A stretch of DNA of 64,000 bases from Scenedesmus sp. ARA3 (taxonomy: Eukaryota > Chlorophyta > Chlorophyceae > Sphaeropleales > Scenedesmaceae): NCBI GenBank assembly GCA_004335835.1, contig RWJK01001508.1:27943-91942 (forward strand), in the 5' to 3' direction. This document shows positions 1 through 11,800 of this stretch, in pieces. The notes below the pieces were generated by a model. That model saw nothing but the letters and a program-made list of their open reading frames with translations, ran no database searches and had not been told where the DNA came from. The translations under genes and the position numbers were made by a program. Numbering within the stretch: position 1 is the first letter of the stretch; every line of letters begins with the position of its first letter.

Positions 1-293
1 CCCTGCTTGCCAATCTGCGCGCTGTGTTGCTTGTTTGGTGACTGCTCAGAATACTCCTGACCATGGCGAGCGGCTGGCAAAGGCGGCGGCTGCTGCTGCT
101 GCTGCTGCTGGCTCTGCTGTGGTTGCTGCTGCAGCTGCTGCAGCAACCAGGAGCGGCCCCAACCACCACCAGCTGCTGCTGCTGCTGCTGCGCCGCCATC
201 GTCAATGGGGCGTCCCTGACAGCTGCCAGGCGAGCGACTGCCGCTGTCCGCCGTCACCGCTGCTGCCCCTGTGCCTTTGCCCACCCGTTTGTG

Positions 294-327
<34 letters not shown>

Positions 328-1952
328 GGGCATGCAGCAGTCCTGGGCTTGTGCGTGTCAGTGCTCCTGCTGCTGGCTGCAGCACGATTGCCCGCGGCCA
401 CAGCAGTTGTCAGAGCCAGTGGCTTGAGAGCAGCCGCACTAAGCTGCCCTGCTGCTGATGCTGCACTGCATCCTGCATGCTGGGCAGCCGCCACCGTACC
501 TCTAGCAGCCTTGGGCGACTTGGGTGTTGGGCTCACACTGCTGCGTATTAGCTGTGGCACATCACCATCTGCTGCTGCTGCTGCTGCTGTCATGTGGCAT
601 GCAGGTGAGCCAGTAACTGCCGCTGATGCACCTCCCAAGCATGTGTAGCCTGCACTGCTGCTGGCAGGGCAGCTGTATGTAGGGCTCAAGCTGGTGCCAC
701 ATGCACTGTTGATAACTTCACGGTGGCCCTCGCGCACAGTAAGGAAGCCTGCTGCACCTGCACCATGGGCTTTCCAAGCTGCTGCTGTGGGTTTGCTACT
801 TGCCCCCTTCGCGCCACGTACAGGCGACCTAGGCTTAATGCGTGTGCCGCTGGTGACTGCAGCGTCATAGCTTGCATACACACTCGCAACGCTGCCGCAG
901 CTGCTGCCTGCATGCTGTTCAAAAGGCGAACATGCTTTAACTGTGCTTGCCGCCGCTGCTGCTGCTGCTGTTTTGATGGGGTTGCTGCTCCCAGCCTGCT
1001 GCTGCTTTCCTGACCTAATGACACTGTTGCTGCCGTTCTTTGACTTGCGCTGCTGCTCTAAGCTACCTTGCCAGTTATCACACCAATCTTTGTGCAACAC
1101 AGGAGCAGGCTGCTGCTGCTGCTGCTGCTGCTGCGGAGGTGATGCACATTTATGTTGTCGTCGCTGTGCTGCTGCCTGTCGCATGCCGAACTCCTGCAGT
1201 TGCAGCTGTTTCTGTGTACCAACCTGCTGCCTCTCTGCAGCTGCAGCAGCAACTGCAGCACGCGCTGCAGCTTTTTGCTGCGCAACTTCAGCAGCAGCAG
1301 CACGTGCAGACATGCTGTTAGGTGCAGCAGCCCAGGCAGCAACAGCACTGCTCCTGCTGCTGCCCCTGCTGGCAACTGGCTGCCACCTTCCCACCACCGT
1401 CTCCCTCCCAGCTTGCTGAACATCACCTCCTCCTGCTGCTGCTGCTGCTGCTGCGTTCCTGCTGCTGCCATCATTGCCAGATCCAGCTGCTGCAGCTGCT
1501 GCTGCTGCATCCTGCTGCGCCTGCTGTGCAGCAGCAGAGATCTCCTGCAGCTGCCCCTCCAGTGCACTCCTGATGTTGCGCTCCAGTGCAAGAGCAGCCC
1601 GTGCTGCTGCCAGCTCAGCTTGAAGTGCACGCTTGTCAGCACCAGCTGCTGCTGCTGCTGCTGCTGCAGCGCTGTCGTCAGCCTGACGGCCTGTGCTGTG
1701 CTCCGAGCCGCCGCCGCTGTCTCCTTCTTCCAGGTTTTCAGCTGTCGGTGGTGCAGGCTCTGCTGCTGCTGCGCCTGCTGCATCCAATGCTGCTCTGTGG
1801 CTGGACCCAATGCTGCTGCGTTGCTGCTGTGCGCTGCCACCTGACAGGGGGCTGCGCCGCTGCTGCTGTTGAGCTGCGCCCTGTTGTACGGCCCTGTCGA
1901 GCTGCTGCTGCTGATGCTGCCGCTTGCGCTCATCATCAGCAGTTGACTTGAC
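1..1952 (-). CDS. Last visible kinesin exon: long low-complexity tail, open to the window edge
   Basis: Reading from an acceptor ending in CTACTAG just above 1952, one frame stays open for about 650 codons to base 1. It joins the preceding exon (end 2365) in phase 0. It begins with a charged Gln/Arg segment, then a short likely coiled coil containing DKRALQAELAAARAAL and LEGQLQEI (about 1670-1540). After that come Ala, Gln and Ser runs with scattered basic SP-type motifs such as KPRSPVRG and SPTPKSPKAARG. No stop codon is seen, so the C terminus lies left of this window. A competing frame is open over 1058-2128, but it ignores this junction and lacks the coiled-coil pattern. SP motifs in kinesin tails are often phosphosites; whether that holds here is inference. 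Confidence 0.75.
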
Positions 1953-2426
1953 CTAGTAGTTGACCTTGCGCGGCTGCCTGGTGAGCTGATTGGTGCAAAG
2001 GGCGTGCTGGGGCTGCTGGGTGGCAGCAGCAGAGCCAGGCTCTGCAGGGCAGGCTCCTGCATATGCAGCAGCAGAAACAGAAGCACGTTGGCACAGCAGA
2101 AATCCCTTCTGTGGCATATAGATGCCACCTTCTGACATGCATGTGATCAGAATGTACTGTGCAATGTAGGTAGAGGCGGTGGGAGAGTAAAGTCTTTTGG
2201 TGTGACTTGCCGGTGCTGCAGGGGCCAGCAGCTTTGTTCCCTGGTTACTGTTACGATGTAGGGGCAACACACCACACACAATTCACGCAGCCACCTCCCC
2301 TATGCCGTTACATCAGCCCCACACATCGTCAGCAACGGAAACACCTGCGCATGCATGTCCTCACCTGCTGCTGGTCTTCCTTTACGCACTGCTGCTCAGC
2401 GCCGCCCTCGCCGCCTTCAGCACCCC

Positions 2427-2458
<32 letters not shown>

Positions 2459-2852
2459 AAACTGCTGTCCAGGCTGCGCAGGCCCCCGCCTGCTGAGGCG
2501 TAGCTGGCCAGCAACGCCCTCAGGCGCTGGATTTCCCTCTCCTGCAAATCAGCGCAGCCAGCCAGCAACTATCATCATCACATCAGCAACATCCGTGGAG
2601 GCTGCTGTGGTGCAGTTGTATGCTTCAGCCAGCAAGCTCCGCAGGCAAGGCACCTGTGTTGTCAGCGTTGCAGCAAACCACACGCATAGCAGTCGATGCA
2701 CATGCCTGTGTTTTGGCGCACCCATCGCCTGTCTCACCTTGATGGCTAGGATGGTGTCTGTGTCGTGCGCGCTGTTCACCACCGCCCTGTTGGCGATGTT
2801 GCGGGCCCTGTCGGCGAAGCGCAGCGTGGCCAGGCTCTCCTGGAAGGCGTCT

Positions 2853-2950
<98 letters not shown>

Positions 2951-5900
2951 GAGACCTCATTGCAGCAGGGGACAGCAGTGTGCGGCCACAGTCGCAACCA
3001 TGAAGACCACAGATGAGCCAGGACATCCTATCGCTGGTGTGAGCCACTCCGTGTCATCCAGATGGGAAGGAAGTCATAGCATGCCCTGTTGCCAGTACGC
3101 TAGCATTCACTGCTTGTGTCACATGCCGGTCGCCTCACCTGCGCAGGGCGCCAGCGTGACGATGAGGCTGGTGCAGCAGTTGCCGCCCAGGCTGTCCTGC
3201 AGCAGGTGCGTCAGCCGGCTGGACCTGCACGCAGTGTGGCCAGGCAGGGATGCAACCAGACATCATGTCTGTATGATACAGGCATTGGGCCGCTTGCAGC
3301 ACTGCCAGGAAACTCAGTTTCAAGTTGAAAGAGATGCTAGCACCACAGCTATTGGAGGGGTTGTGGTGCTGAAGCAGTTGTAAAGCAACAGCTGGTGATC
3401 ACGACAGTGTCATTCTTGGGGTGTGTCCAGGTGCCCCCAGCAGTGTCATGCCCTACGTCATCCCTGAAGGCATACACCTGATTCATTCTTGAGGGCAGCT
3501 ACAGCGCGCACTCGCATGCGTCTTGCAAATGCAGCAGCGCTAGCAGCTACGTCGCAAACAGCACCATGCCGATATGCTTGCCCTGCACAGCCTGCACGCT
3601 ATGACAGCATCAATAACACAAGCGTTGCGCAGCTGCTCAAAAAGCCTACAACAAACCCACCTGTAAGGCACATGCTTGGCGCTTCGGTCTGTCAGTGCCG
3701 CCACCACCTGCGCCAGCGCCGACAGCGAGTTGTTGATGGAGGTGAGCTCGCTCACATTGCAGGCAAGCGGCAGCAGCAGCAGTAGCAGCAGCAGCAGCTT
3801 TGAGCCAGGCACTGGATGGTTCTGTGGCGCTTCTTCAGCCAATGTGTTGCTGATGCAGGTGGCGGCAGAAGGCAGCCGCGGCAGCTGTGAGCAGGTGCTG
3901 GACAGCCCTGTGCTGCTGTTACAGCCACAGTGTTATGGCTGATGGCAGCTTAGCCTGCTTCGAAGCTTCATGCAGCACTATAACTTTGAAAGAAAGAAAT
4001 TGTGTGGGGAACATCCTGCATTTGGCGGCTGCAAAACGAGACATTTGACACAACTTTGCCGCCCCCACTCACAGCTTGCCGCCCTCTGCCTCTGTGTGCG
4101 CCTTGCCCCAGCGCTCGCTGCCAGCCAGGTCCACAAAGTTGAGCTTGCTGCGCACCACAGTGCTGTCGCGGGCCGCAGCAGCGCCTGCCGGCGGCCGCTG
4201 CTCCAGCCAGAACTGCAGGATGGCGTGGCTGCGGCTGCTGTGCTGGTTCCTGTCTGTGGATGGGATCCAACACGCACAAAAGTAGGTGGAAAGCAGGCAG
4301 GCAGGCAGGCAGACAGGAAGGGCGGCAGATGGACAGGCAGGCCGGCAGGCAAGAATGCTGCTGCGGTGCGCACAATGACCGGCAAGTTTGCCGGCAGCAG
4401 CAGCTGATTGCACCAGTGACATGGCAGCGCAGGCCTGTGCCGTCCCAACTGCTGTCTGACGATCTCACCTGGCAATAGCTGTTGCGTTTGCTGCCAGTAA
4501 CACCCATGCGGCATCAGCTTTAGCTGACACAAAACTGCTCCAGAGGCTGCCCTGCGGACCCGCGGCTGCTACTGCTGTTGATGTACCAACACTCATATCT
4601 CCTTGCCTGGCATGCAGTACGCATGCGCACCTGCGCACCTGTGTGGGCTGTTGCCCGGTTGCAGTTGCCTGCCGCCACCAGCTGCAGCACCTGCCCGCTG
4701 CTCTGCACATCCACATACAGCAGGTTGGGCACGTGTGTTCCTGCAAGCGGGTCCTCGTGCACCTCAAGGCTTGTCTTGCCGACAGCCAGCCGGCAAGGGT
4801 CCCTGCGTGTAAAGTCAGCATTGTGTGCAGACACGATTGCTACACAAAACATGTAAAAGCTACTATACACCAACATGCCATGCAATAGTGTGTGGCAGAA
4901 GGATGGGTTGCTATGCGTGTGGCCAGGCAGTCGCTTGGGCACGTATGCACACAGCATCAGCTGCGTTTGGAGTTGTCTCACAAGGCGGAGCTGCGCACGC
5001 CATGTGCTGTGCTGTTGCTGCAGCCAGGTCTGCCTGTCCTGCAAGCAGTAAGCTCTTTGTGTCCCCTGCATGCTGTGGATGTTCCGGAATCAACTTCCCT
5101 GACATGCTGCTGCTGCTACTGCTGCGACTGCTGCAACAGCCATTCCCACATCATACTAGCTGCAGCAACTGCTGTCCATTGCAAAATGCCTGGCCATTCC
5201 TGCAGCCAGCGCACCTGCTGCTGCCGGGCTTGTAGGGCTGCAGCAGATCATACAGCCTATCATTGTAGATCTCAAGGTAGCTCAGCACCAGCTTGGACTC
5301 CCCTGCTGCTCCGGCAGCAGCTGACCCACAAGCAGCGCTGCGCCGCTGCTGTAGCGCTTGGAACAGCGCATGCGCTGCGCGTGGCACGATGCCATGGCCG
5401 CTGCTGCTGCTGGGTGTGCTGAGTGCTTCTGCAAGCGTCATGTTTGGTCAGCCAGGATGGTGTATGTCTTGCCGCTGCCTGTCTGGCCGCTGCAAGGTTG
5501 AAAGATACCCACGGCAGCGCATCACTATCCAATTACCAATCAAGCCATAGCAACTGGCGCCATGGGCAGTGTATGACGCAGCAATGACACACGATGCCAG
5601 CATTGGATGAAACCAGCACTCAACTACAAGCTGCACTTGCACCATGTTTGCAGTGTCGCAGTGTTGTTGCCGGTCCTGCAAGCATCAAAGAGCCTTGCCC
5701 GCTGCTTGTCTGCTGTACATAACATGTTCGTGTGGCGCAGGGCAGGCGGAGCAGCACCGAGAAGCACACTCACTAGGCCATCAGCGTATTGTTGTATCCT
5801 GCAACCAGTGATGGCACACACTGGCGCACTTGGCTGTACACTTGAGCTTGACTGGCACTGTCTGGCAGCACACAGTCGTACACTGACTCATAACTCTGCA

Positions 5901-6514
5901 GGGTGCTGCTGCTGCTGAGCCTGATACGCGTGGCCTGCAGGACAGCAGTGGAATAGCAGCCACAGCAGGAGGAACACAGATGGTCAACGGCAGCTGTGTC
6001 ACAACGCTGCAGTCTGCCCAGTCAGTCTGCCCTGCGGCACGTTCATATGCTAGTGGCACAGCTGCAGGCCATAGCAGATCGCTGTATGTCTTGAAGAGCT
6101 GTTTTGCGACGTTTGAATGGTCCTGCAAGCCGCACCACACCAGCATGCATGCAAGCCTGGGGCCCAGGCCAGCTCAGCTACGTTTGGCAGCGCTGCTGAT
6201 TAATCGTGGTGGGGCTGCATGCTCACCTCCAGGGCCTCAGTCGCCTGCTCATACTGATACTCCTGCGGCTGCGCGGGTCTGACCCTTGCCAGCACCCGCA
6301 CATTGCTGCTGGTGGACACCATACTAGCACGACATAGGACAGCACTGCTGCTCCTGGCCTGACGCTTACTGCTACTTCTGCAGGCACTGCTGCTGCAATT
6401 ACTCGCTGTTTGTTGAGACGATGAAGCGATTGACACTCGTGGGAACGATACATTGAGCCTGAGAATGACGGGCACTGTACATGAGCTCCGAAAGACAAAG
6501 CCCCAGGACTCCAC
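1..6514 (-). CDS. Kinesin-like motor protein, 3' end off the window
   Basis: An N-terminal motor is split over ten exons (minus strand): 6322(or 6514)-6227, 5934-5774, 5489-5215, 4802-4639, 4253-4073, 3750-3661, 3224-3139, 2850-2738, 2541-2365 and 1952-<1. Visible kinesin motifs are SNVRVLARVRP at the start, GYNNTLMAYGQTGSGKTYT (P-loop, split by an intron inside the Tyr codon), SYLEIYNDRLYDLL, SSRSHAILQF (switch I), DLAGSE (switch II), TSINNSLSALAQV and LLQDSLGGN. Phases agree at every junction, but there is a one-base frame break just after the P-loop, near 5441-5447. The start at 6322 puts the motor seven residues in; the ATG at 6514 would add 64 residues that may be 5' UTR. A short charged and Gln-rich neck follows the motor, then the long low-complexity tail described separately. 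It should be a microtubule motor; I could not assign a kinesin subfamily. Confidence 0.9.
2854..2949. repeat. (CAG)32 tract, intronic, abutting a kinesin 3' splice site
   Basis: There are 32 uninterrupted CAG units on the plus strand. On the sense (minus) strand this is (CTG)32 ending in CTGCAG, immediately before the exon that starts at 2850. The tract therefore occupies the place of the polypyrimidine tract of that intron. A tract this long is likely to be length-variable. Confidence 0.95.
4290..4355. repeat. GGCA-type microsatellite in a kinesin intron
   Basis: Imperfect GGCA/GACA tetranucleotide units run through the intron between the exons starting at 4802 and 4253. No coding role is seen. 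Confidence 0.7.
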
Positions 6515-7952
6515 AAAAGGACGCGTTCAGATACAGTCACAGATAGACGGGTCTTCCACCATAAAATAAGTTGCACTAAACGTTGCATGGCGGCATTGCA
6601 CTTCCGCAACGAGGGTTTGGGTCGGTTGCCTGGCAGTACAGGTGGGTGCACAGCAACATCAGGTCGGAGGCTGCCTCGCAGAAAGCTTGCCCATGGACCA
6701 TCGCGTATTATCACTCCTTGGCCACAGTAGGGAGCAGCAGTCACAGAAGTGCAAGCCCTGCCATGTATGGAGCAAAAAAGCTGCTGCATTGGAGCACGCA
6801 CCCGTGCTGGTTGCTCAACGGTGAACCCTGCTCTATGGTGATTGCAAGCCATCATCATCATGTTACTCATCAAGCCATAGCATCAACGCCATCGTGATTG
6901 CAAGCCAGTGTCTTGCACACCACAAGCAAACCTGCCATGCCACAGACAACACATGCAGCTGCCGCGTGTCATCTAAACAAGTAACAGGACGCACAATGCA
7001 CGACGCATGACGCATGTCACGCAGCACGGCATGCAACACACGTTCCACCGCCCCCCATGAACTTGTCACCACATCAGCAACAGCAGCAGCAACGAGCTCT
7101 TGATTCACAACCTTCCACAGACATGAAAGTTGTGCGTTGGCTGATGATCTGCCCGCACGAATGCCCTGTCTCTTAAATGCCGTAAAGTACAACACCGTGT
7201 GACACCCGGCAGATGCCGCAATGGCAGAAACTGCCATAATATCACACAACGACTCACACTCTGGGCAGCCTGAAAGCAAAATACACCTGTTTGTAGCATG
7301 GCACATGCCGCACGCGTGCAACCCACACGCATGCTACAATGCCATTTTGAAGCCGCTTCTGTATAATGAACTGTCCTGCAGACTTGCGACAAGCCTTGCC
7401 AGACCCTTTGCATCCTGCATCAGCTGCCGCTGGCGGCTGAAGTACAAAAGGTGTCTAAAACCGTTCCCATACAAAATGGACATGCAGCATGATGCACATG
7501 AGCATGCCTGACTTGCCATCAAGCTGAGGGATTTTGAACTGAGCCTGAGGGAGACAGAAAAGACAGGACGGCATGCAGACTGCCTATGCAATGCTGGCAG
7601 CCGTGCCTGCAGAGGCATGTAGCAGATGCATCTGGTTGAAGCGAGAGACCAGCTCGTGGTGCAGGCACAGCTGATACTGTGTGCCTCCTCTTGCCATGTA
7701 ACACAGGCAGCTGCACGAATGCTCGCATCGCCCGCTGCTAGGCGCATAGCTGCTGAAGCAGAAAGGCCTGTGCATGCCCAGACAGCAGCTGCTGTCAAGT
7801 GGCTGTGTCCAGCCCTAGCGGCGTGCTCTTTGGTATTACTTTATTCCACCCCGTCACGCTCACAGGCACGTGTTGAGCCCCCGTCGCATGCGCTGCTGCT
7901 TGCTGTTGGCCGCAAGGTGCTTCTGCGAAGCTGCCAACCCCTTGCTGGTGAC

Positions 7953-7987
<35 letters not shown>

Positions 7988-7999
7988 AAATGCTCGGCT
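6515..7999. other. Intergenic, no supported gene
   Basis: This lies between the kinesin start and the end of the small membrane-protein gene. It contains several open frames on both strands, but none has a recognisable domain or a coherent set of splice sites. A (CTG)11-type run at 7954-7986 would be sense CAG and probably sits in the 3' UTR of the small gene. Confidence 0.5.
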
Positions 8000-8841
8000 T
8001 CAATCGTCGTCATCCAAAGTCTGGAACCTGCCTACCAGCAGCTCCGCTGCCTGTAGGGAGCAGCAAGGACATCAGAGCACGCAGCCGTCCGCGGCACAGA
8101 CCGGTCAGTCACAGTAGTGCCTCATGTTTTATTTGATAAACCCGGAAGCCCCGTTCCCAGCAGCACGCACACACACATGCCACCTCGGCTGCATTACTTG
8201 CTCCGTTCCTGTGCTTTTCGGCATGTGAAGTCGGTATCTGCAATTGCTGTAGAGTGGTGCTGCAGCACCCAGCACTTGATGCATTGCTTACACGTGCCTG
8301 CGCTCCTGCGTGGCTTGCACGGCTGTCAGGGAGAACTTCTGACGAACAGATGTATGCCATCATGATGTTGCGCTACTTGCCACTTGCGCCCTATGCCTCT
8401 TGCGGCCTATGAATGCATGTAATGCATCAGCTGCTCTTGTTCCCATGCATGCCTGCCATCTGGACAGGGGCAACATGCAAGTGTGTGCGCTGGTTGCAGC
8501 CTGTGTCTCACCGAGTCTGCTGCAAGCAGCCCAGCGCCACCAAAAAACAGAATGGCCCCCACAGTGAGCCATCGCTGCTTTGACACCTGCAAGACAGTGG
8601 CATAGCATCGGTTGCCGCAGTGCTCACAGGCAGGCCTGATGTGGGGACCACCCTCAGCATGCAGCTGCTGCTACGGTCTGATGGTGAAGTGGACACAATT
8701 GATGTCACTGAAACTGTAGCGACGAGTATTCCGTACTGCATGGGGTCACACCTTTTCTAGCACCTTCATCATGGCACTCTGCTGCTGTGCTTCAAGTGGA
8801 GGTGGTGGCTTGAGCCGAGGAGGCTGCTGCACGCCCTCCAT
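8000..8841 (-). CDS. Tentative small single-span membrane protein, four exons
   Basis: Proposed exons are 8841-8752, 8586-8512, 8338-8298 and 8027-8000. The first starts at an ATG and encodes MEGVQQPPRLKPPPP and a short helix, ending at a GTGTGA donor. The second encodes SKQRWLTVG followed by a hydrophobic stretch rich in Phe, Gly and Leu that would span a membrane once. The third gives KFSLTAVQATQERR. The last ends in FQTLDDDD and TGA. Lengths sum to 234 nt, giving 77 residues. The third intron would need a GC donor (AG/GCACGT). If the nearby GTGTAA is used instead, the protein ends a few residues later in another frame (VPDFG, stop). The size and topology resemble small organelle assembly factors, but no family is recognised. 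Read as a hypothesis. Confidence 0.45.
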
Positions 8842-11800
8842 AACTCACGTTGAAACGCTGTTAAGTAGAAGTGTTTCAAGAAGCAGATCAGGGGTGACAC
8901 AGTGTGGCGCTGTCTTGAGAGTGCCTGATAGCTTGCTTGGTACACGCACGACGAGAGCTGTGTTTGCCCAACGAGCAAGGTGAATTTGAAGCTGCCATCT
9001 GCGGCGGTAAGGAGCGTTCGAAATGGCTTACGTACGCACGGTCACCAATGCCGAGGGTTAGAAACCCTGCCAGGTTGTAGGGCGCGGTTCAAACGCCAGT
9101 GACAGTGGCAGGCGAACAACACGGCGCTGTGCGTTTGAACTGGTGTTGCGCTTTTCATGAAACACTTCTGCAGCAACTCCTTATGACGTCCGGCCCCAAG
9201 TGCCAAGATGGTGATAATGCAGGGTCGGTACGACAGGCACATCCAGAACTGAGCCACATGGCGGATTTGATCACCAATTACAGCCGGTGACATGACAAAA
9301 TTGTTGTCAAATGTGTCCAAACAACAGAGCAAGCAACCTCTGCTGCACATCCAGGACCAAGCTGCCTCAGCCTGGCACCACAAGCAACATGCCAGCCCTC
9401 AACAGCAGCTCGGCAATTAAAGCGAACAATCGCATGCATCAGACAAATGTAAGACAATTGCCATCTGACAGAACGACCGCGAACCTTTGAAAACGTCTGA
9501 GCAACGCTTTATTGTCGCACCTCAAGCTGCAGTGCACCACAAGTAAGAAAGAGCACGCCAAGTGATTGGTGCATGACGAGCAGCTGCCAGGCAACATGTT
9601 TGCACAGGAATGCCTGATGCCGCCAAACAGCAACGTCACAAACGGAGGCTCACCTTCCTGTGTTCAAAGCACAAAGCAGACTATGCACTGCAGGGCAGGT
9701 GCGACACAACAGGCAGCTGGGCTACGCTCTGCATCGAGAAACGACACATGCAACATCCGGCGACACGATCGGCACTGCAAGAATGCAGCCGCAACACGCG
9801 ATGCGTAGCCTCACAGACAGAGCCAACACACAGTGCCTCACACTCTGGGCAAGTGTTGAAGTGAGATAACACTGCACGGCTGTGCCAAAGCGCTCATGCA
9901 ATGCGGGCAGTGGGGCACAGCCAGCCGCCGCCCGCCAAGTGACATGTATCCGCTCGAAGTTGGTGTAGCATGAATGAAAAGCAAGACAGATCAGCTGCAC
10001 CACAAGGAGCTGCTTGCACAGCCCCATGTGCAGCAGCATGAACCGATTCTTACAACCCAGCACTGCACTGATGCAGCAGCACACAGCCGCAATACCGCCT
10101 GTAGTCGCTGTGTGTGCTGCAATACTGCCACAGCAGTGCAGCTTCTTTGCGACCTCAAAGTCCGCCGCACCTTCCACTACTACCAGATGCCCTGCCATGT
10201 AAGACATCACACGCAGATCCCAGACACTGGTAGCGCCTCGCCGTTCGAAAAAGCCAAAGCGCAAGAACAGCTAGCGCGCGCTGCCCCGCAGCTCCCACAC
10301 CCGCAGCTGCAGCAACAACCACATACGGATGGGTGCAGCTTGCAACCAAGACCAGCCAGCTGCCCTTCTGCTCAAGCCAAACAATGGCCATGCACCAAGT
10401 GCCTGCAGCACGGCAACATTGCCATTGCCCGCAACCCTGGCTGCTGCCACGCCACACCACCTCCAGGGCAGCGGCATGTTGTCATAACATGCAGCGGCAT
10501 GTTGTCAGAACATGCAGGGCAGCCCGGATCAGATCATCATGCCAGGCAATGCCCTGCCACAGGAGCACAGAACAACCCGCTTCACACCACAAACCAAGCA
10601 AGCAACCAACCAAGCAACCAAGCAACGTAGCAGGCAGCCGATGCCGAACAAAGCCGGCTCGCCGAAACACAGCCTGAGGCGACGCAGAAAACAATGTGTG
10701 TGAGAGTGCTGGGCCGCCTACCACGCCCGGCACCCCGCAGGCTCTCAGCAGGGGCCCAAGCAAGTGCCGCAAGCTGCATGACATACCCACCACACGCGTT
10801 GAGCACAGTGAGCGCAGTGACCCAGCCCGAGGTTCTGTGGCGTGCAGCCTGAGGCACGGCTACGAGGCCTACACACATAGCCCAATCAGCTGCGCACAAC
10901 AATTGAAGAGCAGTTGTCGGCAATATCCACGTGCACAGCACGACACAACTGCCACAGCTGGGCCCCAAGCAGAGAGCATGAGCGCAGTTAAAGGGGGAGG
11001 AAGGCTAGCAGAGTGCAGCACGGCGCCGGCACGACAAACGCCATGCCGGGCCTGCAACAATCCAGCGCTGCACCGCACCCGCGCCTGTGGTTATGTTGAA
11101 ACCGAACCGCTCGTAGATCAGGCAGACCAGGCAACCAAAGAAAAGCATACCATGCCAGCGGTCAGCAGTACACACGTGAGATGCATATTGCTCTGCTGTG
11201 CCCCCATGCTCTCAGAAGAGGCAGTGTCATGCATTCGCGGCAACTCACCACTGTGTCTACAGTTTGGCGCCCCAGCCAGCCGCAGCAAACCCCGGAGCTC
11301 CCGCTGCAGCTGCCATGCAGATGTGCACGGCGAGCCAACCACCAAACAATGACGGGCCCCCAAAACGGAGCCTTGCAAGTGCTTCCAGAATGCCAGTGCC
11401 CGCATAAGCTGACCACAGCTGCCACTAAACATGCGCGGCCAACAGGCAGCAGCCTGCGTTGATACGCCAGCTGCAGATGACCGCTGCCTGCGTGCCGCTC
11501 GCACACCACCACTACACCACGTCGGTTTGCAGCCAACAGCCCAGCATTAGCGAAAGCAGAGCACACAGCCTGATTGACACACAGCGCGACAAACAGCACA
11601 CAATGCCATCAGTGCGGGCCTACGCCAGCCGCAGCGAAGCAGCAGCCAGGCAGCTTGCTCGGCAGCGCGCACAGCCACCACCTGAGCAACGGCATGCCCA
11701 TCGTACAAACAACAACACACGTGCCGAGCCGCCGCAGAAACAGGCGTGTGTGCATTTGTCATGAGCTGTGTTTTGTACTTCACTCAACATGCATCATCGC

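Noticed and set aside
1985..2056. Exon candidate after acceptor CATATGCAG in kinesin
   Set aside because: It would be in phase with the preceding exon, but its continuation conflicts with the long tail frame and no donor in it gives a usable join. Treated as intron.
1058..2128. Minus-strand open frame of 356 codons with LKTWKKE and long Gln runs
   Set aside because: It competes with a 650-codon frame that joins the kinesin neck in phase and has a coiled-coil pattern, so this frame is taken as a shadow.
2854..2949. Poly-Ala or poly-Gln protein from the (CAG)32 tract
   Set aside because: The tract lies in an intron by splice phase; no coding frame includes it.
2355..3383. Plus-strand open frame with a long Ala run
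   Set aside because: It is antisense to kinesin exons and its Ala run is the intronic CAG tract read on the wrong strand.
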